Source: an uncultured Muribaculaceae bacterium
GTDB taxonomy: Bacteria; Bacteroidota; Bacteroidia; Bacteroidales; Muribaculaceae
Reading direction: 5' to 3'
Assembly (NCBI GenBank): GCA_910584545.1
Contig: CAJUBC010000016.1
Location: forward strand, 1 to 38,555
DNA length: 38,555 nucleotides
Shown here: positions 7,708 to 16,304 of the stretch, piece after piece
Position numbering within the stretch: the stretch's first letter is position 1
Layout of the letters: the number at the start of each line of letters is the position of its first letter
The notes under the pieces: generated by a model
Databases searched by the model: none
What the model saw: only the letters and a program-made list of their open reading frames with translations
What the model was told of the DNA's origin: nothing
Translations under genes and position numbers: made by a program

Positions 7708-10700
7708 ATGCTTAACAAGATAATACATGCCTCGCTCGACAACAGGATCATAGTCCTGATCGTCACCGGTCTTATCCTAATAGCGGGAACGGTGGCCATG
7801 ATTCGTTCGGATGTGGATATATTTCCGGACCTTAACGCTCCGACAGTGGTGGTAATGACCGAGGCGGCGGGAATGGCTCCAGAGGAGGTTGAGCGTCAGG
7901 TATCGTTCCCGATCGAGACAGCCGTCAACGGAGCCACCGGCGTGCGCCGTGTGCGTTCGTCGTCATCCACCGGATTTTCAGTGGTATGGGTCGAATTCGA
8001 CTGGGATACGGATATTTACCTCGCCCGGCAGATTGTGTCGGAGAAAATAGCAGGCGTAGCTGACGCGCTTCCTCCCGGTGTCGGCCGCCCCACGCTCGGA
8101 CCGCAGTCCTCCATCCTGGGAGAGATGATGATTGTGGGACTCACCTCCGACAGCATCAGCCAGGAAGCTCTGCGCACTCTCGCCGACAGAACCATCCGCC
8201 CGCGTCTGCTCTCGGTTAAGGGAGTGTCGCAGGTGGCAGTGATCGGAGGGGATGTCAGGGAATATCAGATACGCCTCAACCCCGACAAGATGCGCATGCA
8301 TGGGATCACCCTCTCCGAAGCGCTTGAGGCTTCAAAGGGTTTGAACAACAACGCATCGGGAGGTGTGCTGTATGAATACGGCAACGAATATCTGCTCAAG
8401 GCGGACATCGCCACTGCCGACACCATGCTTCTCGCGGCCGGAGTGGTGAGATCCACGGGCGACACCATAGTGACATTGGCCGACATCGCCTCGGTGGGTC
8501 TCGGCAGGAAAGAACCGCGCCTCGGAGCCGCCACCGTCGACACGAAGCCGGCCGTGCTCCTCACCGTCACCAAGCAGCCAGGCACCGGATCGATAGGGCT
8601 CACCGAAGAGATCGACGCTGCCATCGGGGACCTGCGGGGTTCTATGCCAAAATCGGTTAACGTTGTCACCGACATCTTCCGGCAGAGCGACTTCATAGGA
8701 AGCTCGATAACCAACCTGCAGGTGTCGCTCGCCGAAGGAGCGCTGTTCGTGGTAATAGTTCTCTTTTTCTTCCTGATGAATCTGCGTACCACACTGATAT
8801 CCGTGGTGGCGCTCCCGCTGTCTATAATCGTGACGGTGTTGATCCTGAATCTGTTGGGATTAAGTATCAACACCATGACATTGGGAGGAATAGCCATAGC
8901 CATCGGATCGCTGGTGGACGACGCCATCGTCGATGTCGAGAATGTCCACAAGCGGCTTCTCGGCAACAGGGCGCTCCCTGCCGGGTTGCGGGAACCGGTG
9001 CTTACGGTGGTCTATAATGCCTCGAAGGAGGTGCGCATGCCCATCTTCAATTCCTCGCTGATCATCATGGCGAGTTTCCTGCCTCTCTTCTTCCTCACCG
9101 GAATCGAGGGGAGGATGCTTGTGCCGCTCGGCATTTCCTTTATCGTGGCGCTGGTAGCCTCCACGATCGTGGCGCTGACGGTGACGCCTGTGCTGTGCAG
9201 CTATCTTCTTGGTTCCGGCAAAGGGGAGCGGGAGCTCGACCGCCAGCCCTGGCTGGCGCGTGAACTCGGTGCCTTCTATGCGCGCACCCTGCGCTCGGCG
9301 CTGGCTCATCCGAAAGTCATCCTCTGGAGCACCGGAGGACTCTTTGCGGTCAGCGTCGCACTCTTTTTCACGCTTGGCCGAAGTTTCCTGCCCGCGTTCA
9401 ATGAAGGATCGTTTACCGTCAATCTCAGCGCGCTGCCGGGAATATCGCTCGACCAGAGCGATGCCGTAGGCCGCGAGGCGGAGCGCATCATCATGTCGGT
9501 ACCGGAGGTAAAGAGGGTGGCCCGCAAGACGGGCCGGGCTGAACTTGACGAGCACTCATTGGGTGTAAACGTCTCTGAGCTCGAGGTGCCGTACTCTCTG
9601 GACCATGGCCGGACACGGCGTGAGGTCGCCAACGAGCTGCGCGAGAAACTGCGTCAGCTCCCCGGAGTGAATGTCGAGATAGGGCAGCCGATTTCCCACC
9701 GGATCGACGCCATGCTCTCCGGCAGCGAGGCCCAGATTGCCGTAAAGATTTTCGGCGACGATCTTGACCGGCTCTATGCCACGGGACTGAAAATAAAGAA
9801 AGAGATGGAGCAGACCGAGGGCATTGTCGACATCAACATCGAGCAGCAGACTCCGCGGCCGCAGATCGATATCCGTCCGCGCAGGGAACTTCTCGCGCGG
9901 AACGGGATTCCGGCTGGGGAATTCGGTGAATATATAAGGGTTATGCTCGGAGGAGAGGTTGTCTCGCAGGTGTTCGAGGAGGGTATTCCCAGCGATATCA
10001 CGGTAAAACTCGACGACTCCCGGCGTCAGACCAAAGAGGACATCGAGAACATGGCCATAAGCTCCGCCCGCGGGATGATTCCTCTCGGGAGCGTGGCTGA
10101 CGTGGTCTACTCCGCGGGACCGAACACCATCAATCGTGAGGATGTGAGCCGGCGCATAGTGGTCTCAGCCAATACCGACGGCCGTGACCTCCGCGGGGCT
10201 GTCGATGAGATCCGCTCGCGCATAGATCGGAATGTGGACGTGCCGGCGGGTTACCGTGTGGCGTACGGCGGCCAGTTCGAAAACGAGGCGCGGGCATCGC
10301 GCACCCTCGCTCTCGCATCGCTCGGCGCTCTGCTGATTATCTTCATGCTCCTTTACGCGGAATTCCGCAATGTCCGGCAGGCCCTGATCATTCTTGTAAA
10401 CATGCCTCTGGCCATGATCGGCGGCGTGCTCATACTCTGGCTCACCGGAAGCGAGCTGAACATCCCGGCCATTATCGGCTTCATATCGCTTATCGGCATA
10501 TCCACTCGAAACGGCATGTTGCTGATGAGTCGTTACAACAGTCTCAAGGATTCCGGGACGCCGTTGCGCGAACGGGTGCTCACCGGTTCGGAGGACCGTC
10601 TCAATCCTATTATGATGACGGCCCTTACATCGGCTCTCGCATTGATCCCTCTCGCGCTGAGGGGGAGCGAACCGGGCAACGAGATACAGTCGCCTCTGGC

Positions 10701-10842
10701 CATCGTTATTCTCGGAGGTCTTTTGTCCTCCACTCTGCTCAATATATATGTGGTTCCCGTGATTTACAGTCTGACGGAAAAAATCAAGGGAAATAAGGAT
10801 AACCTGAAAAAACAGCTTCAAAATGAAGAATCCCACCCGTAG
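7708..10842 (+). CDS. CusA/CzcA family heavy-metal efflux RND pump
   Basis: A 1044-residue inner-membrane proton-driven pump of the heavy-metal efflux RND family. It starts with a first TM helix (IIVLIVTGLILIAGTVAM) and the conserved FPDLNAPTVVVMTEAAGMAPEEVE porter entry. TM helices 2-6 run from about residue 340 to 480, and the proton-relay helix carries SLVDDAIVDVEN (Asp-Asp-Glu), as in CzcA/CusA proteins. The second periplasmic half contains QPISHRIDAMLSGS and KIFGDD, and TM 8-12 follow with ISLIGISTRNGMLLM. Periplasmic Met/His sites that would separate Cu/Ag from Zn/Co/Cd specificity cannot be assigned with certainty. The stop overlaps the outer-membrane factor start by 20 bp, so the two are translationally coupled. 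Confidence 0.95.
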   Translation: MLNKIIHASLDNRIIVLIVTGLILIAGTVAMIRSDVDIFPDLNAPTVVVMTEAAGMAPEEVERQVSFPIETAVNGATGVRRVRSSSSTGFSVVWVEFDWDTDIYLARQIVSEKIAGVADALPPGVGRPTLGPQSSILGEMMIVGLTSDSISQEALRTLADRTIRPRLLSVKGVSQVAVIGGDVREYQIRLNPDKMRMHGITLSEALEASKGLNNNASGGVLYEYGNEYLLKADIATADTMLLAAGVVRSTGDTIVTLADIASVGLGRKEPRLGAATVDTKPAVLLTVTKQPGTGSIGLTEEIDAAIGDLRGSMPKSVNVVTDIFRQSDFIGSSITNLQVSLAEGALFVVIVLFFFLMNLRTTLISVVALPLSIIVTVLILNLLGLSINTMTLGGIAIAIGSLVDDAIVDVENVHKRLLGNRALPAGLREPVLTVVYNASKEVRMPIFNSSLIIMASFLPLFFLTGIEGRMLVPLGISFIVALVASTIVALTVTPVLCSYLLGSGKGERELDRQPWLARELGAFYARTLRSALAHPKVILWSTGGLFAVSVALFFTLGRSFLPAFNEGSFTVNLSALPGISLDQSDAVGREAERIIMSVPEVKRVARKTGRAELDEHSLGVNVSELEVPYSLDHGRTRREVANELREKLRQLPGVNVEIGQPISHRIDAMLSGSEAQIAVKIFGDDLDRLYATGLKIKKEMEQTEGIVDINIEQQTPRPQIDIRPRRELLARNGIPAGEFGEYIRVMLGGEVVSQVFEEGIPSDITVKLDDSRRQTKEDIENMAISSARGMIPLGSVADVVYSAGPNTINREDVSRRIVVSANTDGRDLRGAVDEIRSRIDRNVDVPAGYRVAYGGQFENEARASRTLALASLGALLIIFMLLYAEFRNVRQALIILVNMPLAMIGGVLILWLTGSELNIPAIIGFISLIGISTRNGMLLMSRYNSLKDSGTPLRERVLTGSEDRLNPIMMTALTSALALIPLALRGSEPGNEIQSPLAIVILGGLLSSTLLNIYVVPVIYSLTEKIKGNKDNLKKQLQNEESHP

Positions 10843-12013
10843 TCTTTTACTTGCCGCCGCCATCGCACTGACGTTGCCGGCAATTCAAGCCGCAGGTTAT
10901 GAGGAAGCGGCCGATTCCATAGTGGCGTCGAATCCGGAAGTCCGTGCGGCGTATGCCACGGTCTATGCCGACGGCCTTACGCTTGACGCGTCAAACAAAC
11001 TTCCCGACCCTGAGATAGAGGGAGAGCTCCTGTTTCCGGAGCGCGGGGGCGAGAAGCGCTGGAGCGTCGGGGTGTCGCAGGGCTTCGAATGGCCCGGTGT
11101 CTACACAGCGCGGCAACGGGCCAACCGCGCGGCGGGTGCTGCCGCCGAGGCTACGGCGGAGGTGCTGAGGAGTTCTCTGCGGGCGGAGGCTCTTTCGGCT
11201 CTTGCCGACTATCGTAACGCACGTGCCAACCTTAACCTACTCGAGACCATAGCACATGACAACGACTCTCTGCTGCGGCTCACCGGGCGTCTTGCGGCCA
11301 CGGGTAATACCGGGCGTCTCGACCTGAACAAGCTGCGCATAGAGCGCGAGCGTATCGGGGCACGCGTGGCCGACTGGTCCGACCGTCTTCTGCAGGCCCG
11401 GGGTGCGCTCGAGGCCATAGCCGGCCGCGACATTTCGCAGGTACTCGCGCGGTTCGGAAGTGCCGAAATCCGCCTTGAGGCGCCGGCGCCTCTCGACGTG
11501 TGGATCGCCGCGGCACACGGTTCCGCTGCGGCACGTGCCGCCGATATGTCGGTGGAAGCGGCACGGCTTGCCGGAAAAGCTGAGAGGGCCGCAGGTTTGC
11601 CGGGATTCAATATAGGATATGCCCACGCCTTTGAGGAGGGAACCCATTTCGACGGCGTTTCTCTCGGAGTCAGCATCCCCCTCTTCTCCGGGCGCGGAAG
11701 CAAAAAGAGAGCGGACGCAGCTACCGCAGCCGCGCGACTTGACAAGGAAGCCCTCGACGGCCGCCTCGAAACCGAGGTGCGGACAGCCTACGAATCTGCC
11801 GCGGCCGCATACCGCAAAATAGCTCCTATGCGCGAGGCGGTGGAGAATTCCGACAACGCCACGCTTCTGAAAAAGGCTCTTGCCGGAGGACAGATCAATC
11901 TCATCACATATATTCAGGAAACAAACTATTTTCTCGAAGCCCGCGCCGAGCTGCTCGATCTGGAATACCGCTACGCGAAAGCTCTCGCCACACTACGCGG
12001 CCTGACCCGCTGA
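10823..12013 (+). CDS. TolC/CzcC-type outer-membrane factor of the metal efflux system
   Basis: A 396-residue outer-membrane efflux channel protomer. A signal peptide covers about residues 1-23 (LLLAAAIALTLPAIQA). Two OEP repeats follow, each of long alpha-helices (about 45-210 and 230-390) with the beta-strand motif SVGVSQGFEWPG in the first and FDGVSLGVSIPLFSGRG in the second. The protein is Ala- and Arg-rich and shows no lipobox. It begins 20 bp inside the pump gene and completes the adaptor-pump-channel tripartite exporter. A bidirectional terminator follows at 12077. Substrate is inferred from the pump, not from this protein. Confidence 0.92.
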   Translation: MKNPTRSLLLAAAIALTLPAIQAAGYEEAADSIVASNPEVRAAYATVYADGLTLDASNKLPDPEIEGELLFPERGGEKRWSVGVSQGFEWPGVYTARQRANRAAGAAAEATAEVLRSSLRAEALSALADYRNARANLNLLETIAHDNDSLLRLTGRLAATGNTGRLDLNKLRIERERIGARVADWSDRLLQARGALEAIAGRDISQVLARFGSAEIRLEAPAPLDVWIAAAHGSAAARAADMSVEAARLAGKAERAAGLPGFNIGYAHAFEEGTHFDGVSLGVSIPLFSGRGSKKRADAATAAARLDKEALDGRLETEVRTAYESAAAAYRKIAPMREAVENSDNATLLKKALAGGQINLITYIQETNYFLEARAELLDLEYRYAKALATLRGLTR

Positions 12014-12076
12014 CATCCAAGACTAATCAGGTAAAACACTTCATCTGTCAGGAGCGCCAGATTTCATTAGATATCG

Positions 12077-12119
12077 AAAAACGTCCGGCGGGAAGCGGGT
12101 TCCTGCCGGACGTTTTTTG
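12077..12119. terminator. Bidirectional intrinsic terminator between convergent operons
   Basis: AAAAACGTCCGGCGGGA (12077-12093) pairs with TCCTGCCGGACGTTTTT (12101-12117), with one mismatch, over a short loop. A-run and T-run flank the stem symmetrically. It ends the metal efflux operon on the plus strand and the barrel-protein operon on the minus strand. Confidence 0.88.
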
Positions 12120-12143
12120 TTGAATATGGTATGGTCGGTCGGG

Positions 12144-12776
12144 TCAGAATACGAAGCCGAGACCTAAGTTGAATGTACCGCTGCCGCTGTCTTCCAATAC
12201 TCCCCAGAAGTCTGTGCCGTATGAGAGACCGATGTAGAATTTGCGGAAGTCGAAATTCGAACCTATTTTCCAACCCATCTGGAAGCGTCTGCCGTCAAGG
12301 TCTTCGAATGCATCCCAGTCATTGCCGTTGAAGTTCGCAGTGGTCGACAGGTGGATGTTGAAGTTCAGGCCCACGAACGGAGAGATGGCGATCTTTCTGT
12401 TGTTGAAGAAGAATCGGTAGGTGTAGTTCACAGGTACCTCAATCATGAAATCCTGCCAGTCCTCACCGTCATCTCCGCCGACACCGAACTTAAACGCTCC
12501 GCCGACCTCGAGGTACATCGGATATCTTTTGGTGAGGTTGATGCCGTAGACATACTGGATGTCGAGACCGTTGAGGCTCTCGTCGCCGTAATCGCTCCAC
12601 CATGACATGTTGTTGTAGTAGAGACCGATGCGGCTGTAGTTCTTGTAGGAGTTGTCGATTGTGGTGGTCTTGCTGGTCTTCTTGATGTAGGATTTGCTCT
12701 CGTAGACCTGTGCTGATGCCGGAGCGGCGCATGCTGCCACAAGCACAGCCGCCATAAGCGCTTTGAATAGTTTCAT
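12144..12776 (-). CDS. Small outer-membrane beta-barrel protein
   Basis: A 210-residue exported protein with a signal peptide cut near residue 22 (AAPASAQ). The mature part alternates hydrophobic and polar residues in short strands (RIGLYYNNMSWW, YPMYLEVGGAFKFGVG, EVPVNYTYRFFF, KIAISPFVGLNFNIHLS, FRKFYIGLSYGTDFWG) and ends in FNLGLGFVF, a C-terminal aromatic typical of outer-membrane barrels. It would form about eight strands, like the PorT/OmpA-type barrels frequent in Bacteroidales. No ligand or enzyme role can be deduced. It is 12 bp downstream of the neighbouring secreted-protein gene and is probably cotranscribed with it. Confidence 0.82.
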   Translation of the reverse strand: MKLFKALMAAVLVAACAAPASAQVYESKSYIKKTSKTTTIDNSYKNYSRIGLYYNNMSWWSDYGDESLNGLDIQYVYGINLTKRYPMYLEVGGAFKFGVGGDDGEDWQDFMIEVPVNYTYRFFFNNRKIAISPFVGLNFNIHLSTTANFNGNDWDAFEDLDGRRFQMGWKIGSNFDFRKFYIGLSYGTDFWGVLEDSGSGTFNLGLGFVF

Positions 12777-12788
12777 GTTATCGTATTG

Positions 12789-13358
12789 TTAGAATAATGT
12801 TTTCACTTTCTCCTCAACCTGCTCTACACCGAGATTGTTGGTGTTGACTGCGGAAGACTTGCTGTTGCGGATACCGCCTGCCGCGCGGACCACCTCGACA
12901 TCTGCGCCGGTGGCGTTCTCCCATTTGCTGTATGCTGCAGGGTAACCGGAGAAGTTGACTACGCAACCCTTCTCGGTGAACTGCATGTCGAAGAGGGGAG
13001 CCATAAGCACGTCGCAGGGTGTCATCTTGCCGTTGGCGGCTGCTAATTTACCGGTAGATACGAGGTAGACCACGTATGTCTGCATGTTGAGTTTCGAGCC
13101 TTCGATGTTTACCGTGCCGTTGCTGAAGTAGGATAGACGGGAAGAGTATTCATCGCCTTCGATGGTCTTTGTCCACGCGAGTCTCTCAGAAGTAATGGGT
13201 GTGACATCCACGATTTTCGGACGGACCAGCAAGGTGGCGTCGCCGGATACCATACGTGATTCGGAAGAACTGTAACTCCATGTCTCATCGCTAACTGTCT
13301 TTGCGTTGAGCGGAAGCATCGCCGATACCAGAATCGTTGCAAGTAATAGCTTTTTCAT
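12789..13358 (-). CDS. Secreted protein of unknown function
   Basis: A 189-residue protein starting at the ATG (complement of 13356-13358), which yields a signal peptide MKKLLLATILVSAMLPLNA; an open frame continues upstream but without plausible coding character. The mature part contains LLVRPKIVDVTPITSERLAW, then CDVLMAPLFDMQF and VVNFSGYPAAYSKWENATGAD. The combination of a V/APLFD block, a GYPA block and W..AT..D recurs in small Bacteroidales envelope proteins of unknown function (recalled, not searched). Likely periplasmic or outer-membrane associated, and the first gene of an operon with the barrel protein 12 bp downstream. Confidence 0.75.
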   Translation of the reverse strand: MKKLLLATILVSAMLPLNAKTVSDETWSYSSSESRMVSGDATLLVRPKIVDVTPITSERLAWTKTIEGDEYSSRLSYFSNGTVNIEGSKLNMQTYVVYLVSTGKLAAANGKMTPCDVLMAPLFDMQFTEKGCVVNFSGYPAAYSKWENATGADVEVVRAAGGIRNSKSSAVNTNNLGVEQVEEKVKTLF

Positions 13359-13923
13359 TGATAATTCCCTTATGTGCGTGTCGGGAGCAACATCTATGCC
13401 GCACTGTCTCCCCGGAATGCGAAAGTGGAAGTCTGGAAATAAATAAAGCGTGGGAAACTGTACAATTGGCCCGTCCAACAGTTTGAGGCCTTCGCATTGC
13501 CCTTCGTAGCTGAACGAGCAAATGCAGAAGCCCACGCGTACATGTATACCGTTCCCATTGCCCTCGCGGGCATGCGGATATATACATCCCATGAACATCT
13601 ACAATTGCCTCATCCCTGACCACGAAGTTTTTGAAAGTTGCGAAGTTCCAAACTGTCAAGGACAAAGCGTCTTGTAAACGCCTTATCATAAAATTGCCCT
13701 CCCGCTGACCCCGCGGACTTCTGCTTCATTTTCCATGAACCAAAGCCGTGTGTCCGTGTGGATTGACATGCAAAATTAATATTTTTTTACAAATTCCAAA
13801 AAACAATTTAAGAAAATTTCATTGTCAAGACATAGTAAACTCTTGGCGCGCCGCTTTGTTATACTGTCAGACACATGTCTGTTTAGACATGAGGTCTGGA
13901 AAAACACACAAAACTATATAATT
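13359..13923. other. 565-bp intergenic region between divergent genes, no supported gene
   Basis: This stretch separates two divergently transcribed units. Several frames stay open on the minus strand over 13360-13690, but they overlap one another, lack sensible starts and look like chance. The DNA near 13617-13650 repeats CGAAGTT twice 18 bp apart. Positions 13770-13820 are AT-rich. A CAGACACATGTCTG imperfect palindrome occurs near 13868-13881, 40 bp before the HdeD-like gene, and may be a regulator site. I could not place a confident promoter for either gene. Confidence 0.5.
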
Positions 13924-14499
13924 ATGTCAAGAAATACTTTCAACACGGGAATCACCAGATATTGGTGGATTCCTCTCGTCACGGGACTGATTTTCGTGGC
14001 ATTCGGTATCTGGTGCTTTGTGAACCCCGCTTCCTCCATCACTGTTATGGCTTACTGCTTCTGCGCAGGCATGCTTCTTGCCGGAATACTCGACATATCT
14101 TTCTCAATCGCCAACCGTCTGATCAATCCCAACTGGGGATGGCGTCTGGCTATGGGACTGCTTGAGATCGCCCTCGGCGTATGGCTGTTGTTTCTGCCCG
14201 CTCCAGTCCTCGCCGTATCGTTTGTCTACGCTGTAGGCATCTGGATGATTGTGGTGGCGATCAACTCCGTATGCGAGGCGGCGGTGATGTCGAGGTATGT
14301 CGGCGGTGCAATCGTATGGATGATTCTCGCCCTTATCGCAACAATCGTACTTGCCTGCATATTTATCATCAATCCTCTGCTCGGCGGCGTGACCGTTTGG
14401 CTCTGGCTCGGCCTTTCGCTCCTCACTTTCGGTATCTATCAGATTACCATGTCCTTGAACATCAAGACAATCAACAGAGACACCGACGGATTGCTGTAA
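13924..14499 (+). CDS. HdeD/DUF308 family membrane protein
   Basis: A 191-residue inner-membrane protein with six evenly spaced hydrophobic helices arranged as three related pairs (WWIPLVTGLIFVAFGIWCF, TVMAYCFCAGMLLAGILDI, WRLAMGLLEIALGVWLLF, VYAVGIWMIVVAINSV, IVWMILALIATIVLACIF, VTVWLWLGLSLLTFGIYQI). The repeated G-I-W and P-A-S/P-V-L-A spacing is that of HdeD/DUF308 proteins. In E. coli HdeD is linked to acid resistance at high cell density; the biochemical function is unknown. The start at 13924 is chosen because upstream sequence in frame is not membrane-like. It is monocistronic and ends at a strong terminator. Confidence 0.85.
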   Translation: MSRNTFNTGITRYWWIPLVTGLIFVAFGIWCFVNPASSITVMAYCFCAGMLLAGILDISFSIANRLINPNWGWRLAMGLLEIALGVWLLFLPAPVLAVSFVYAVGIWMIVVAINSVCEAAVMSRYVGGAIVWMILALIATIVLACIFIINPLLGGVTVWLWLGLSLLTFGIYQITMSLNIKTINRDTDGLL

Positions 14500-14523
14500 T
14501 TGCCATTCTGACAGATAATATAG

Positions 14524-14555
14524 GCTGCGCCGGAATTCACGGCGCAGCTTTTTTT
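14524..14555 (+). terminator. Intrinsic terminator after the HdeD-like gene
   Basis: GCTGCGCCG (14524-14532) pairs perfectly with CGGCGCAGC (14540-14548) across a 7-nt loop, followed directly by seven T residues. The metK promoter begins 10 bp further on. Confidence 0.92.
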
Positions 14556-14564
14556 ATGATATTA

Positions 14565-14596
14565 TTTGGCGGAGACCGAAAAAAGTTGTAATTTTG
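14565..14596 (+). promoter_or_regulatory. metK promoter
   Basis: TTTG (14565-14568), a 20-bp spacer and TAATTTTG (14589-14596) match the Bacteroidetes promoter exactly. Transcription should start near 14603, which puts about 345 nt of leader ahead of metK and places the SAM-II aptamer near its 5' end. Confidence 0.82.
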
Positions 14597-14632
14597 CGTT
14601 GTAATCCGGCGGGAAGTTGTCCGGTGGATTAA

Positions 14633-14682
14633 AGGTGGAAAAATTTGGCTGCTTGCAACCACTCTAAAAAATGCTAAAACTG
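14633..14682 (+). promoter_or_regulatory. SAM-II riboswitch aptamer upstream of metK
   Basis: The order of elements is that of the SAM-II (metA-motif) pseudoknot. A 5' P1 strand GGTGG (14634-14638) is followed by an A/U-rich loop AAAAATTTGG, the conserved TTGCAA (14653-14658), the 3' P1 strand CCACT (14659-14663) and a downstream A-rich segment with the invariant GCTAAAA (14673-14679) that forms the pseudoknot. SAM-II is known from alphaproteobacteria and Bacteroidetes, ahead of methionine and SAM synthesis genes. Here it sits about 30 nt after the transcription start and 267 nt before metK, the SAM synthetase gene, which fits feedback control by the product. I judged it by pattern, not by covariance search. 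Confidence 0.85.
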
Positions 14683-14744
14683 CAACGTCGGCTTCGGCTT
14701 GCCCCGCGGGCTCCGGAGCGACGACAGCTCGGGCATCAGATGAA

Positions 14745-14777
14745 TGGCAATCGCAAGAAGCGGTTGTCAATTTTTTT
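14745..14777 (+). terminator. Intrinsic terminator inside the metK leader (candidate riboswitch expression platform)
   Basis: TGGCAATCGC (14745-14754) pairs with GCGGTTGTCA (14760-14769) through ten pairs including two wobbles, over an AAGAA loop, followed by A and seven T residues. It lies 62 nt beyond the SAM-II aptamer and before metK, so full-length metK mRNA requires read-through. The 3' P1 strand CAACCACT (14656-14663) can pair at 7 of 8 positions with AGCGGTTG (14759-14766) of the terminator, a possible antiterminator when SAM is absent. Confidence 0.75.
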
Positions 14778-14799
14778 GTGCCCTCCCCACCTTAAGTCT

Positions 14800-14861
14800 C
14801 GGCGGGTTTGTAACCCGCCGCTCGGATAGGTGGCTGGGGCTGCGGGTTACAAACCCGCAGC
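14800..14861. repeat. Pair of mutually complementary GC-rich hairpins (REP/BIME-like)
   Basis: Hairpin 1 (14800-14820) has arms CGGCGGGTT/AACCCGCCG around TGT; hairpin 2 (14839-14861) has arms GCTGCGGGTT/AACCCGCAGC around ACA. The 17-nt cores are exact reverse complements of one another, so the two can fold separately or form one long stem. Such facing palindromes resemble bacterial REP/BIME units. They lie in the transcribed metK leader after the terminator. Confidence 0.85.
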
Positions 14862-14936
14862 GACTGAGTATGATGACACCGACTGAGTATGATGACACCG
14901 ACTGAGAAAGATAACAGCGACTAAGAAAGATAAAAA
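14861..14936 (+). repeat. Four tandem 19-bp repeats just before metK
   Basis: Copies start at 14861, 14880, 14899 and 14918. The first two are identical (CGACTGAGTATGATGACAC) and the last two decay progressively (CGACTGAGAAAGATAACAG, then CGACTAAGAAAGATAAAAA). The first copy begins at the last base of hairpin 2, and the array ends 12 bp before the metK start codon. A variable-number repeat here could alter leader length. Confidence 0.88.
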
Positions 14937-14948
14937 ACAATATATAAT

Positions 14949-16304
14949 ATGAAAGATATGAAACAGACAGATAATTATCTATTTACTTCCGAGTCCGTAT
15001 CGGAAGGACATCCCGATAAGGTGGCCGACCAGATAAGCGACGCTCTTCTTGACGAGTTCCTTGCCCGCGACCCCCGCAGTCATGTGGCTATCGAGACCCT
15101 CGTCACCACCGGTCAGGTGGTGGTGGCCGGCGAGGTAGCTTCCGACGCCTACGTCGATGTGCTCAACACCACCCGCGACCTGATCAACCGCATCGGCTAT
15201 AACCGGGGCGCATACCGCTTCGACGGCGACTCCTGCGGCATCCTCTCCACCATCCATGAGCAGAGCGGCGACATCAACCGTGGTGTTTCCCGCCGCGAGG
15301 AGGGGAAAAGTGAGGAAGAGCTGCAGGGAGCGGGCGACCAGGGCATGATGTTCGGTTATGCCGTCGACGAGACTGCCGAGTTCATGCCGCTCACGTTGAG
15401 CCTCTCCCACCGCATCCTCCGCGAGCTCGCCGATATCCGACGCGAGGGGAAGGAAATGACCTATTACCGCAAGGGGAAGCTCACCAGCTATCTCCGTCCC
15501 GATGCCAAGAGCCAGGTCACCGTGGAATACGACGCCGACGGTCGCCCTGTGCGCGTGCATACAATAGTGGTGTCGACGCAGCACGATGAGTTCGTTCCGG
15601 CTCTCGACTCCACGCCGGAGGCCCAAAAGAAAGCCGACGACGAGATGCTCGCCCAGATCCGCAAGGATGTCGAGACCGTGCTTCTGCCGCGCGTGATCGA
15701 GTCGTTGCCCGAGGAGACCCGCGCCCTCTTCGACGACAAACTCATACTCCATGTCAATCCGACAGGCAAGTTCGTGATCGGAGGTCCCCACGGCGACACC
15801 GGCCTCACCGGCCGCAAGATAATAGTCGACACCTACGGTGGCCGCGGCGCTCACGGCGGCGGTGCTTTCTCCGGCAAGGACCCCTCGAAGGTGGACCGTT
15901 CCGCCGCCTACGCATGCCGTCACATCGCCAAGAACATGGTAGCCGCCGGCGTGGCCCGCGAGATGCTCGTCCAGGTGGCATACGCCATCGGCAAACCGGA
16001 ACCTGTCAGCATCTTCGTCAACACTTTCGGTACGGCAAAGGTCAACATGACCGATCGCGAGATCGCCGAGAAGATCGGGAGGATGTTCGACATGAGGCCC
16101 CTCGCCATCGAGAAACGCCTCAAGCTCCGCAACCCCATCTATGTGGAGACTGCCGCCTACGGTCACATGGGACGCGTGCCGCAGACTGTGGTCAAGACAT
16201 TCCAGAGACGTTACGACGCGGCACCCATCGTCCGCGAGGTAGAGCTCTTCACATGGGAGAAACTCGACATGGTCGACACCATCCGTAGCGAATTCGGCCT
16301 CTAA
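14949..16304 (+). CDS. metK: S-adenosylmethionine synthetase
   Basis: A 451-residue cytoplasmic enzyme that makes SAM from methionine and ATP, releasing phosphate and pyrophosphate. The family signatures are present: FTSESVSEGHPDKVADQISDALLD near the N-terminus (His for ATP binding), GAGDQGMMFGYA (about residues 130-142), GGPHGDTGLTGRKI and the glycine-rich GGRGAHGGGAFSGKD (about 275-310). The three-domain length is slightly above the usual 380-430 residues. ATG codons at 14949 and 14958 are both possible; the second would remove only three residues. It is transcribed from 14565 through a SAM-II riboswitch and an attenuating terminator, so control by its own product is expected. No obvious strong terminator follows. 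Confidence 0.97.
   Translation: MKDMKQTDNYLFTSESVSEGHPDKVADQISDALLDEFLARDPRSHVAIETLVTTGQVVVAGEVASDAYVDVLNTTRDLINRIGYNRGAYRFDGDSCGILSTIHEQSGDINRGVSRREEGKSEEELQGAGDQGMMFGYAVDETAEFMPLTLSLSHRILRELADIRREGKEMTYYRKGKLTSYLRPDAKSQVTVEYDADGRPVRVHTIVVSTQHDEFVPALDSTPEAQKKADDEMLAQIRKDVETVLLPRVIESLPEETRALFDDKLILHVNPTGKFVIGGPHGDTGLTGRKIIVDTYGGRGAHGGGAFSGKDPSKVDRSAAYACRHIAKNMVAAGVAREMLVQVAYAIGKPEPVSIFVNTFGTAKVNMTDREIAEKIGRMFDMRPLAIEKRLKLRNPIYVETAAYGHMGRVPQTVVKTFQRRYDAAPIVREVELFTWEKLDMVDTIRSEFGL

Noticed and set aside
13291..13689. Minus-strand open frames in the intergenic region next to the secreted-protein gene
   Set aside because: Several frames are open at once and overlap a gene with a clear signal peptide; no motif or start supports coding.
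14861..14936. CRISPR-like array before metK
   Set aside because: The 19-bp units are adjacent with no spacers between them, and no cas genes are present.
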